Assembly (NCBI GenBank): GCA_946628745.1
Contig: CAMOXA010000050.1
Coordinates: forward strand, 1-9,295
Direction: 5' to 3'
DNA: 9,295 bases
DNA from: an uncultured Verrucomicrobiota bacterium
Lineage (GTDB): Bacteria > Verrucomicrobiota > Kiritimatiellia > RFP12 > UBA1067
Shown here: piece after piece, positions 1-6,565 of the stretch
How positions within the stretch are numbered: the stretch's first letter is position 1
Layout of the letters: each line of letters opens with the position of its first letter
The notes under the pieces: model-generated
Told to the model about the DNA's origin: nothing
The model's database searches: none
Seen by the model: only the letters and a program-made list of their open reading frames with translations
Made by a program: the position numbers and the translations under genes

Positions 1-2385
1 ACCATACTGCCCAAGCAAAGGGGCTGGGAGTTCGAGAAAATCGGCGAGCGGGCGCACAAGCGCTACCGCTTCGCGGTCGACGCGCCGAGGAGCGACGACG
101 GTTGCATGCAGATTTCAGAGATACAGCTTCTGGATGAAAACGGCGACAGGATTACTTCCGGATACACCCTCGACTACGATTCGACGACGACGGATTCCGA
201 CGGAGACAAGTACCCGTCGAAAGAGAGTCCCGAGAAGGCTGCCGACGGCAAGACCTCCACCAAGTGGCTCGACTGGCGCGCGGGGCTGAAGCAGTCGGCC
301 GAAACGCGCGCCGCCGTATGGCTGGAGTTCTGCTTTTCAAGTCAAAGGAAGATATCCGGCTACCGCTGGTACACCGCCGGAGACGACAGCAACTACCCCG
401 GCCGCACTCCGGTTTCGTGGACGCTCACGGCTTATGACGACAATGACGAGACGTGCTACATCCTGGACAGGGTAAGAGGCTACGATCCGCCGAAGGCGAA
501 CGAAACGCTCGCCTACCCGCTGCCGGCGTCTCCGGACGAACCCGAAGAGCCGGCCGGGCAGGGGGGAGCGATCGCCGCCGCGGCAGGTGGCGTTTACTAT
601 GCATTGAGCGTTGGCGTCAACAACTACCAAAACGGCAGACAGGACAAGCTTACCGGCTGCGTTCCCGACGCCAAAAACGTGTTGAGCGCTTGCACAAACA
701 GCGTCAAAGGCCTGTGGAGACCGCAAAACTGCCGGAGTCTGTGCGATTCGGAGGCTACAATCTCCGGCGTCAGGGCGCAGTTGCAGGCTTTCGCCGGCGT
801 GGCGGGAAGCGGCGACACCGTTCTGTACTACCAGTCAAGCCACGGCGGCGACGACTGCCTGTGCCTATACGACAAGGAATACTACGCCAACCAGTTCGCG
901 GAAGACTTGATGCGATTCGCGGCAGGAGTGCGGGTCGTCGTGGTGCTCGACGCGTGCCACTCGGGCAGCATGTTCAAGGGTGCCGGCGAAGAGCAAGAGA
1001 CGGGGCCGTGGAAATTCGCGGCGAGCGTGCAGGCGTACATGGCCGAGATGCAGGCCGTGCAGACGAAGGACGCCAAGGCCGCCGCCGGGGGGCCGTCCGT
1101 CGGATGGATCACTGCCTGCGACGACGACCAGACCTCGCTCGACGTCGGTACCGGCGGATGGTTCACGAACCCCTTTGTGCAGGCTTGGAAGGCGGACGGC
1201 ACCGATGCGAACGGCGACGGATACAACGACTTCAAGGAGATGTTCAATATCGCCGCGCCGAAGGCAGTCGACAGCGAGCGCGCCCCGCAGACGTTCAATG
1301 AAAGCCTCCTTGCAAGCGTCGCCGCGTGGGAGATATCGTACCATCCGCCAGCCTCGGACAAGTGGCTAGACGAATCGCTGGCGACCAGGCTGTCGACTGG
1401 AACGTGGTCCGCTCCGGTCGTATACGGCGAGGACGGCAAGGCGTTTCTGGACGGCGAAACCGTGTTCACGCCGTACGCCGCCTCGACAGGCAATGTCGTC
1501 GCCGTCGAGGTGACGGCGCAGTTTTTCGAACATTGCGAACAGGTTGCGCCGGATGCAAAGGCCCAGGGCGCGGTGCGGCTGGGGGCAAACGGATGTTTTC
1601 AGGTGTGGACGCGCACGGACAGGGATGGCGGCGGAGAGGCGGAGTGCGGCTGGCTCGATGTCGAGGCAGATGGCGTGTCGCCCGCAAGCGGTGCGGAATA
1701 CACCTTTCGCACGACAATCGACTACTCGCGCGACGCCTATTCCGTCGACGTGAAAACAGGATCGGCCGACTTCGCCAGATTGAGGGAAAAGGGGAATCTC
1801 TCAAACTCCGCCAGAACAAAGTTTCCGCTCGCGTTCGAAGCCGATTGCATCAGCAGCGTCGCATTCGTGGGGGATACGTATTTCACGTCGCTTTACGGCG
1901 AGGGCCGGTGCGAGATAACGGGTTTCTCGGAGCATGAAGCGCTGATTCTTTCAAACAACATCCAAATCGTCCTCGATGCGGCGCAGGCGGAGTGGCTCAA
2001 CAATTGCGGCGGCGGCGACAAGGCGGCGGTGCAGAGCGCGGCGGCGGGACTAGCAAAGGATGAAATCGACACTGCATACCTGCTCAATCTCGATATCACC
2101 GACGGCGGGCGCGCCTATACGTTCGAGGTCACTGACATTGACGTGGGCGAGACGGAGGTCGCCGTCGCCGTCACGCTCAGGCGCACCGGCGAAGCCGGGC
2201 GGGCGATAAACGGCGTACTGAAGTTCTACGGCGCGGCGACACTGGCGGCGTTCAAGGCGGGAAACTCCGAGGCGCTGTCCGTCAAGGAGCTTTCGGGCGG
2301 AGATTTCGCCGAAGACGACACGGCCGCCGCGACGTTCCAGAAGGACGGCAATGCGTTCTTCGGCGCGAAGATAGAGGCGCCGTGA
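1..2385 (+). CDS. Secreted/surface discoidin-caspase-like protein, 5' truncated by window edge
   Basis: The reading frame is open from base 1 to the TGA at 2383-2385. The first ATG, at 106, falls inside a conserved domain (…DDGCMQISEIQLLDENG), so the true start lies upstream of the window. Domains in order: an F5/8 type C (discoidin, carbohydrate-binding) domain at about 55-522, with SPEKAADGKTSTKWLD and ISGYRWYTAGDD; a Glu/Pro/Ala/Gly-rich linker at 523-588; and a caspase/metacaspase-like (clan CD) peptidase domain from about 589, starting YYALSVGVNNY. The predicted catalytic His is in QSSHGG (841-843) and the Cys in VLDACHSG (955-957). A canonical EF-hand loop, DANGDGYNDFKE, lies at 1204-1239. 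The C-terminal half (about 1360-2385) looks like a lectin/LamG-type beta-sandwich followed by a beta-rich domain that I do not recognise with certainty. The signal peptide would be outside the window. The inferred role is a calcium-influenced cysteine protease on or outside the cell; substrate and targets are unknown. Confidence 0.85.
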   Translation, partial: TILPKQRGWEFEKIGERAHKRYRFAVDAPRSDDGCMQISEIQLLDENGDRITSGYTLDYDSTTTDSDGDKYPSKESPEKAADGKTSTKWLDWRAGLKQSAETRAAVWLEFCFSSQRKISGYRWYTAGDDSNYPGRTPVSWTLTAYDDNDETCYILDRVRGYDPPKANETLAYPLPASPDEPEEPAGQGGAIAAAAGGVYYALSVGVNNYQNGRQDKLTGCVPDAKNVLSACTNSVKGLWRPQNCRSLCDSEATISGVRAQLQAFAGVAGSGDTVLYYQSSHGGDDCLCLYDKEYYANQFAEDLMRFAAGVRVVVVLDACHSGSMFKGAGEEQETGPWKFAASVQAYMAEMQAVQTKDAKAAAGGPSVGWITACDDDQTSLDVGTGGWFTNPFVQAWKADGTDANGDGYNDFKEMFNIAAPKAVDSERAPQTFNESLLASVAAWEISYHPPASDKWLDESLATRLSTGTWSAPVVYGEDGKAFLDGETVFTPYAASTGNVVAVEVTAQFFEHCEQVAPDAKAQGAVRLGANGCFQVWTRTDRDGGGEAECGWLDVEADGVSPASGAEYTFRTTIDYSRDAYSVDVKTGSADFARLREKGNLSNSARTKFPLAFEADCISSVAFVGDTYFTSLYGEGRCEITGFSEHEALILSNNIQIVLDAAQAEWLNNCGGGDKAAVQSAAAGLAKDEIDTAYLLNLDITDGGRAYTFEVTDIDVGETEVAVAVTLRRTGEAGRAINGVLKFYGAATLAAFKAGNSEALSVKELSGGDFAEDDTAAATFQKDGNAFFGAKIEAP

Positions 2386-2388
2386 AAA

Positions 2389-2424
2389 ATCCGGCGGAAA
2401 AATCCCCGCCGCCTGCATCCGGAT
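2389..2424 (+). terminator. Weak stem-loop after the caspase-like gene (possible terminator)
   Basis: Four bases after the stop codon, GGCGG (2393-2397) can pair with CCGCC (2406-2410) across an 8-nt A-rich loop. An alternative outer pairing is ATCCGG (2389-2394) with CCGGAT (2419-2424). No T-tract follows, so this is not a standard intrinsic terminator. It may be a weak terminator or only an mRNA end structure. It sits directly against the next promoter. Confidence 0.3.
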
Positions 2425-2425
2425 A

Positions 2426-2434
2426 TGATATAAT
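2426..2434 (+). promoter_or_regulatory. Extended -10 promoter of the GH97-ybaK unit
   Basis: The extended -10 TGATATAAT is at 2426-2434, with no recognisable -35 about 17 bp upstream. The hexamer ends 9 nt before the ATG at 2444, so transcription should begin around 2441, within a few bases of the start codon. There is no Shine-Dalgarno sequence in that space. The motif continues ATAC, matching the TGnTATMATATnC pattern at 5091, 9093 and (minus strand) 9023. Confidence 0.72.
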
Positions 2435-2443
2435 ATACGAACT

Positions 2444-4462
2444 ATGAAAAAGACTGCGCTTGCAATGATGGCCGCGGCGTCGATCGCGGGAGGTGGTTTT
2501 GCGGACGAACTTGTAAAGGAGGTGTCTTGGCAGGGCAACTCGATAAGACTTTATGCGGAGCCTCTGTCGTATGAAGTTTTGAAGGACGGCGTCGTGGTGG
2601 TCCCGCGCACGGAAATCGATCTTTGCGTGGACGGCGCGGCGCTCGCGAAGGGCGCGAAGGTCGCCGGCGTCGAGACGATGGCGCCGCTCGCGTGCGTCGA
2701 GTCGTCAATCCGCACGACGCCAGTCTACAAAAAGCGCAGCATAAGCGACGCCCGCAACGAGGCGTTGGTCAAGTTCGGCGATTTCGGCGTGCGGCTTGTC
2801 GCGCGGCCAGACGGCGTCGCGTACCGCATGGAACTGGCCAGGAGCGGTGCGATAATGCACGAGCAGGCGGACATCACGGTTCCGAAGACGGCCCGCTGCT
2901 GGTTCAACCGCACCGGCCGCGGATCGCTCGGCTGCGAGGAGACGATGCCGGAGTTCGCCGACGGCGCGGCTCTCAAGACCGACGGAGGCAAGGCGTTCTA
3001 CCTGCCGTTCGTTTATTCCGTAGGCGGCAAGACCGTCGCCGTCACGGATTCCGGCGTCAAGGACTATCCGGTCTGGAACTTCGGCGACGTCGAAGAGACC
3101 GAAGAAGGCATGAAGCTCAAGGCGCTTTTCGCGAAATATCCGAAAAAGACGTTCCGCGCTGGCGGTTCCGAGAAGGATGCAAAGCTCGGCAAGGGCGGAC
3201 GCTGGGTCAGAGTCGCGGAAACGGAAGAGTTCCTCGTCAAGGCCGATTCCCCGCGCGCCCTGCCGTGGCGCACGTTCATTCTCGCCGATTCCCCGTCCGG
3301 CCTTTGCGGCGCGGATATCGTCTATGCGCTTGCGGAGCCGGCCGACGCGTCAGCCGACTTCTCCTGGGTCAAGCCCGGCAAGGTCGCGTGGGATTGGTGG
3401 AACGCTTTCGACAACATTGGCGATCCGCAAGGCTGCACCACCGCCACGTACAGGCGCTTCATAGATTTCGCCGCCGCGAACGGAGTCGAGTACGTCATAT
3501 TCGACGAAGGATGGAGCGCGAGGCTGGATATCTGGAAGTACAGCCCCGCAGTGGACGTCCCCGCTCTCATAGACTACGCCGAAAAGAAGGGCGTGGGCAT
3601 CATACTTTGGATGGCGTGGGCGCAGGTGTACGGCGACGAGGCGCATGTCGCCGCGCACTTCGCGAAGCTCGGTGCGAAGGGCTTCAAGGTCGATTTCATG
3701 GACCGCGCCGACGCCGAGGTCGCGGCGTTTCTGGAGAAGTTCGCGGCGGAGTGCGCCAAGAACCGCATGCTGGTCGACTACCACGGCACATACCGTCCCA
3801 CAGGTCTGCACAGAAAGTATCCGAACGTCGTCAACTACGAGGGCATTCACGGTCTGGAGCAGATGAAGTGGGGCAGCATCGACAAGGACATGCCCATGAA
3901 CGACGTCGCGGCGTTCTTCCTCAGAATGACGGCCGGTCCCATGGATTACACGCCGGGCGCCATGGACAACTACCCGGTCGGCAGGTACCGCGGCGACGGC
4001 ACGAACCCCGGTTCGGTCGGCACGCGCGCCCACCAGATGGCGCTCATGGCGCTCTACGAAGCGCCGCTCCAGATGCTGTGTGATTCGCCGACGAAGTACG
4101 AGAAGAACATGGAATGCTTCTCGTTCATGGCGAAGACGCCGGTCGTGTGGGACGCTACCGTCGGTCTGGGCGGATGCCCGGAGTCTTACGCGGCCGTCGC
4201 GCGCCGCGCAAAGGACGGCTCGTGGTACGCGGCGGCGATCACAAACAGGGACGCGCGCGATATCGAGATCGCGACGGATTTCCTGGCCGAATCCGCAGAC
4301 GGCGGGACGGACGGATGGAAGGCGGAGATATTCCGCGATGCCGACGCGTCCGCAGACGAGCCGGCGAAGTATGTGCACGAGACGAGGTCCGTCAAGGCGG
4401 GCGAAAAACTGACGTTTCATGCGGCTCCCGGCGGCGGATTCATCGTGCGATTCGCGAAGTGA
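2444..4462 (+). CDS. Glycoside hydrolase family 97 alpha-glycosidase (SusB/alpha-galactosidase-like), exported
   Basis: 672 aa, the usual GH97 length. Residues 1-21 form a Sec signal peptide (MKKT, hydrophobic core, GGGFA|DE), so the enzyme acts in the periplasm or outside the cell. An N-terminal beta-sandwich (about 25-300; WQGNSIRLYAEPLSYEVLKD) is followed by a (beta/alpha)8 catalytic domain (about 305-570) that opens with the family hallmark WVKPGKVAWDWWNAF, and then by a C-terminal beta domain. Asp417 in GFKVDFMDR and Glu466 in VNYEGIHGLE occupy places that fit the Asp nucleophile and Glu acid/base known in the retaining alpha-galactosidase branch of GH97, rather than the inverting SusB branch. 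This assignment is by motif from memory. The family hydrolyses alpha-glucosides, alpha-galactosides and, in some members, beta-L-arabinopyranosides, so the substrate here is unproven. The start is fixed by the promoter at 2426-2434 and the signal peptide. It is probably cotranscribed with ybaK. Confidence 0.93.
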   Translation: MKKTALAMMAAASIAGGGFADELVKEVSWQGNSIRLYAEPLSYEVLKDGVVVVPRTEIDLCVDGAALAKGAKVAGVETMAPLACVESSIRTTPVYKKRSISDARNEALVKFGDFGVRLVARPDGVAYRMELARSGAIMHEQADITVPKTARCWFNRTGRGSLGCEETMPEFADGAALKTDGGKAFYLPFVYSVGGKTVAVTDSGVKDYPVWNFGDVEETEEGMKLKALFAKYPKKTFRAGGSEKDAKLGKGGRWVRVAETEEFLVKADSPRALPWRTFILADSPSGLCGADIVYALAEPADASADFSWVKPGKVAWDWWNAFDNIGDPQGCTTATYRRFIDFAAANGVEYVIFDEGWSARLDIWKYSPAVDVPALIDYAEKKGVGIILWMAWAQVYGDEAHVAAHFAKLGAKGFKVDFMDRADAEVAAFLEKFAAECAKNRMLVDYHGTYRPTGLHRKYPNVVNYEGIHGLEQMKWGSIDKDMPMNDVAAFFLRMTAGPMDYTPGAMDNYPVGRYRGDGTNPGSVGTRAHQMALMALYEAPLQMLCDSPTKYEKNMECFSFMAKTPVVWDATVGLGGCPESYAAVARRAKDGSWYAAAITNRDARDIEIATDFLAESADGGTDGWKAEIFRDADASADEPAKYVHETRSVKAGEKLTFHAAPGGGFIVRFAK

Positions 4463-4465
4463 ACC

Positions 4466-4960
4466 ATGAAGCCCGACACCATACCGAGGACGAACGCGCT
4501 CAGGGCGCTTGACGCGGCGAAGGTCGCCTACGAGGCGCGCACCTACGACTATACCGAACACGGCGGTACCATCCAGGCGGCGAGGGAGCTCGGACTCGAC
4601 CATCACGCGACGATAAAGACCATCATACTCGAGGACGAGAACAAAAAGCCGTTCGTCTGTCTCATGCACGGCGACTGCGAGATATCGACCAAAAATCTCG
4701 CCCGCGCGCGCGGATGCAAGACGGTGGTCACGTGCGCCCCTGCCGTTGCGGACAGGCACTCGGGCTACCATGTCGGCGGCACCTCGCCGTTCGGCACGCG
4801 CCGCCGCATGACCGTGTACGTCCAGAAGACGATATACGGCCTCCGGGAAATATACATCAATGCCGGTCATCGCGGCATTCTGGTCGCGATGGCCCCCGCA
4901 GGCATCGACACCGTGCTGGCCGGGCTGACCGTGCCGGTCGACGTCGCCATACCGGGATGA
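4466..4960 (+). CDS. ybaK: YbaK/EbsC-family Cys-tRNA(Pro) deacylase
   Basis: 164 aa, close to the 155-160 aa norm for YbaK. These cytoplasmic proteins hydrolyse Cys-tRNA(Pro) misacylated by prolyl-tRNA synthetase and so act as trans-editing factors. Visible family signatures are the N-terminal TNALRALDAAKVAYEARTYDY, the conserved active-site lysine region TIKTIIL (Lys51), the CEISTKNLARARG segment, the GYHVGGTSPFGTRR glycine loop (residues 100-113) and YINAGHRGILVAM near the end. The start lies 3 nt after the GH97 stop, so the gene probably depends on the GH97 promoter. There is no clear Shine-Dalgarno, and coupling to GH97 translation is likely. I see no functional reason for this pairing beyond compact packing. 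Prolyl-tRNA deacylases such as ProX share the fold, so the exact amino-acid specificity is inferred. Confidence 0.93.
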   Translation: MKPDTIPRTNALRALDAAKVAYEARTYDYTEHGGTIQAARELGLDHHATIKTIILEDENKKPFVCLMHGDCEISTKNLARARGCKTVVTCAPAVADRHSGYHVGGTSPFGTRRRMTVYVQKTIYGLREIYINAGHRGILVAMAPAGIDTVLAGLTVPVDVAIPG

Positions 4961-5090
4961 CTGCGCCGCTTTTCCCTTTTTGAGTCTGTTTTCCGCTGCG
5001 AAACGTTGCCTTTCCGATTTGACTTGCTTGATTGTACAACTCTCCTGCAATTTTCCAGACGCATTTGCACTGGCACGGTGCGCGGCAGTT

Positions 5091-5099
5091 TGGTATAAT
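5091..5099 (+). promoter_or_regulatory. Extended -10 promoter of the ABC ATPase-ktrA-murA operon
   Basis: The extended -10 TGGTATAAT is at 5091-5099, continuing ATCC. The hexamer ends 7 nt before the ATG at 5107, so the mRNA should begin at or within 1-2 nt of the start codon. The 146-nt gap 4961-5106 is pyrimidine- and T-rich compared with the genes around it. I see no strong terminator hairpin for ybaK there. No -35 of quality is found at 17 bp (TGGCAC at 5071-5076 is poor). Confidence 0.75.
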
Positions 5100-5106
5100 A
5101 TCCACG

Positions 5107-5904
5107 ATGTTGCTGAAAATAGAAGACTTGAGTGTTTCGTACCGTAACGACGAGGGCGAGGTGACTCCCGCCGCCGTCGATGTCAATCTGTCGATGGACC
5201 GCGGGGAGGTACTGGGCATAGTCGGCGAATCGGGGAGCGGCAAATCGACCGTCGCGATGAGCGTCGCGAGATTGCTGCCGAGCCCGCCCGCGTTCTATCC
5301 GAAGGGGCGCATACTTCTCGACGGCGTGGATACGCTGGCGATGCCGCTCGCGGCGCTCAGGAAGATCCGCGGCAAGCGCATAGGCGTCATATTCCAGGAT
5401 CCGATGGGTTCGCTTTCGCCGCTGCACAGAATCGGCGCGCAGCTTGTCGAGACGATTTTGCTGCACGAGGATATGTCGAAAAAGGCGGCGGAGGAAATGG
5501 CGCTCGAATGGCTCGGCAAGGTCGGCATACCGGAGCCTGCCGTCCGCGCGAAGGCGTATCCGCACGAACTTTCGGGAGGCATGCAGCAGCGTGTCATGAT
5601 CGCGATGGGTCTCATGCTCGGCCCGGATCTCGTCATCGCGGACGAGCCGACGACGGCGCTGGATGTGACGATCCAGGCCCAGGTGCTGCGGCTCATGCGC
5701 GATTTGCACCAGTCGAATTCGGGTGTGCTGCTCATAACGCACGATCTCGGCGTCGTCTCGCAGATGGCGACAAAGCTCGCGGTGATGAAGGACGGACGTG
5801 TCGTGGAGACTTCGGACAATCCGGCCGCATTCTTCGAGAAGCCGAGCCACCCGTACTCGCAGGGGCTCGTGCGCGAGGCGAAGAAGATGGAGCTCAAGCA
5901 GTGA
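5107..5904 (+). CDS. OppD/DppD-type ABC transporter ATP-binding protein
   Basis: 265 aa ATPase of the peptide/nickel importer class; such proteins power uptake through membrane permeases on the cytoplasmic face. All nucleotide-binding motifs are intact: Walker A GESGSGKS (40-47), Q-loop Gln97 in FQDP, signature LSGGMQQR (155-162), Walker B LVIADE (175-180), D-loop TTALD and switch His212 in ITHDLG. The end, HPYSQGLVREAKKMELKQ, starts the oligopeptide-transporter C-terminal motif (HPYT.GLL) but stops there. The protein is therefore about 50-60 residues shorter than typical DppD/OppD and lacks the extension where many members bind an Fe-S cluster. An in-frame ATG at 5032 was rejected because it lies upstream of the promoter. 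No permease, binding protein or second ATPase is present in the window. It opens an operon with ktrA (4-nt overlap) and murA. Confidence 0.92.
   Translation: MLLKIEDLSVSYRNDEGEVTPAAVDVNLSMDRGEVLGIVGESGSGKSTVAMSVARLLPSPPAFYPKGRILLDGVDTLAMPLAALRKIRGKRIGVIFQDPMGSLSPLHRIGAQLVETILLHEDMSKKAAEEMALEWLGKVGIPEPAVRAKAYPHELSGGMQQRVMIAMGLMLGPDLVIADEPTTALDVTIQAQVLRLMRDLHQSNSGVLLITHDLGVVSQMATKLAVMKDGRVVETSDNPAAFFEKPSHPYSQGLVREAKKMELKQ
5889..5892 (+). promoter_or_regulatory. Ribosome binding site supporting the GTG start of the KtrA-like gene
   Basis: GGAG at 5889-5892, inside the end of the ABC ATPase gene, lies 8 nt before the GTG at 5901. It is one of the few plausible Shine-Dalgarno sequences in the window. 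It supports the unusual GTG start and the 4-nt GTGA overlap, an arrangement typical of translational coupling. Confidence 0.55.
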
Positions 5905-6563
5905 AGCGGATCGGCATAATCGGGGCGGGGCGCTTCGGCATGGCGCTCGCCGAATCGCTCTCCAACGCCGGCATGGAGGTGATTCTCGTCGACCGCAACC
6001 GTCCGGCCATGCAGAACGCGAGCGAGTTCGCGACCGCCCTCCAGGGCGACGCCACCCAGCCCCACGTTCTCGACGAGGCGGGATTCGGCGAATGCGATCT
6101 CGCGGTCGTGGCGATTGGCAGCAATATCGAAGCTTCGATGATGGCCACGGCAAACTGCAAGGAGCTCGGCATACCGAACGTGGTGTCGAAGGCGACGAGC
6201 GAACTGCACGGCAAGATACTGCGGCGCATCGGCGCGGATTCGGTGATCTACCCCGATCGCGACAGCGCGAACCGCCTCGCCAAGGCGATCGTCAACCACA
6301 ACGCGGTCGATTTTCTGGAAGTGTCCGAGGGCTACTCGATAGCCGAGATAGACGTGCCGCACGATGCGGCCGGCAAGTCGCTCGCAGAGTCCGACTTTCG
6401 CAAAACCACAGGCCTTTCGGTGCTGTGCGTGCGCCGCGCGAGCGACGAGGCTGGACGTCCGCGCAAGGTTCTCATACCGCAACCCACCGAAGTGCTTCGC
6501 GCCGACGACAAGATAATCGTATTCGGCGAGACGCGCCGGCTGGACTCGTATTCCCGGGACTGA
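5901..6563 (+). CDS. ktrA: KtrA/TrkA-family potassium channel RCK (gating) subunit
   Basis: 220 aa, the size of KtrA/KtrC proteins. These cytoplasmic RCK rings gate a membrane K+ (Na+-coupled) channel subunit in response to nucleotides. The N-terminal Rossmann domain has GAGRFG (8-13), Asp31 at the end of beta-2 (VILVDRNR) for the nucleotide ribose, and the typical GDAT (49-52) and VVAIGSN segments. A TrkA_C domain covers about 138-213 (FLEVSEGYSIAEIDVPH … LRADDKIIVFGE). The start is GTG, overlapping the ABC stop as GTGA, and is the only start that gives the family N-terminus MKRIGIIGAG. The partner KtrB/TrkH channel is not in the window, so it is either encoded elsewhere or this RCK serves another channel. 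KtrA, KtrC and single-unit TrkA cannot be separated by sequence alone, so the symbol denotes the family. A functional tie to the adjacent ABC ATPase or murA is not evident. Confidence 0.9.
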   Translation: MKRIGIIGAGRFGMALAESLSNAGMEVILVDRNRPAMQNASEFATALQGDATQPHVLDEAGFGECDLAVVAIGSNIEASMMATANCKELGIPNVVSKATSELHGKILRRIGADSVIYPDRDSANRLAKAIVNHNAVDFLEVSEGYSIAEIDVPHDAAGKSLAESDFRKTTGLSVLCVRRASDEAGRPRKVLIPQPTEVLRADDKIIVFGETRRLDSYSRD

Positions 6564-6565
6564 CG

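Noticed and set aside
106..108. ATG at 106 as the start of the caspase-like gene
   Set aside because: The frame is open back to base 1, and the residues before it (KRYRFAVDAPRSDDGC) already belong to the discoidin domain. The gene is cut by the window edge.
5019..5024. TTGACT as a -35 element upstream of the ABC ATPase
   Set aside because: It is 69 bp from the TATAAT at 5094, and no -10-like sequence lies 16-18 bp downstream of it.
3350..5050. Long antisense reading frame over GH97 and ybaK (566 codons, minus strand)
   Set aside because: It is a GC-rich shadow frame, full of Arg and His with no recognisable domain, opposite two confidently identified genes. The same holds for minus-strand frames at 4867-6153 and 6332-8854.
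5032..5106. In-frame ATG at 5032 giving 25 extra residues on the ABC ATPase
   Set aside because: The extra residues do not resemble the family, and the promoter -10 at 5094-5099 lies between this ATG and the one at 5107.
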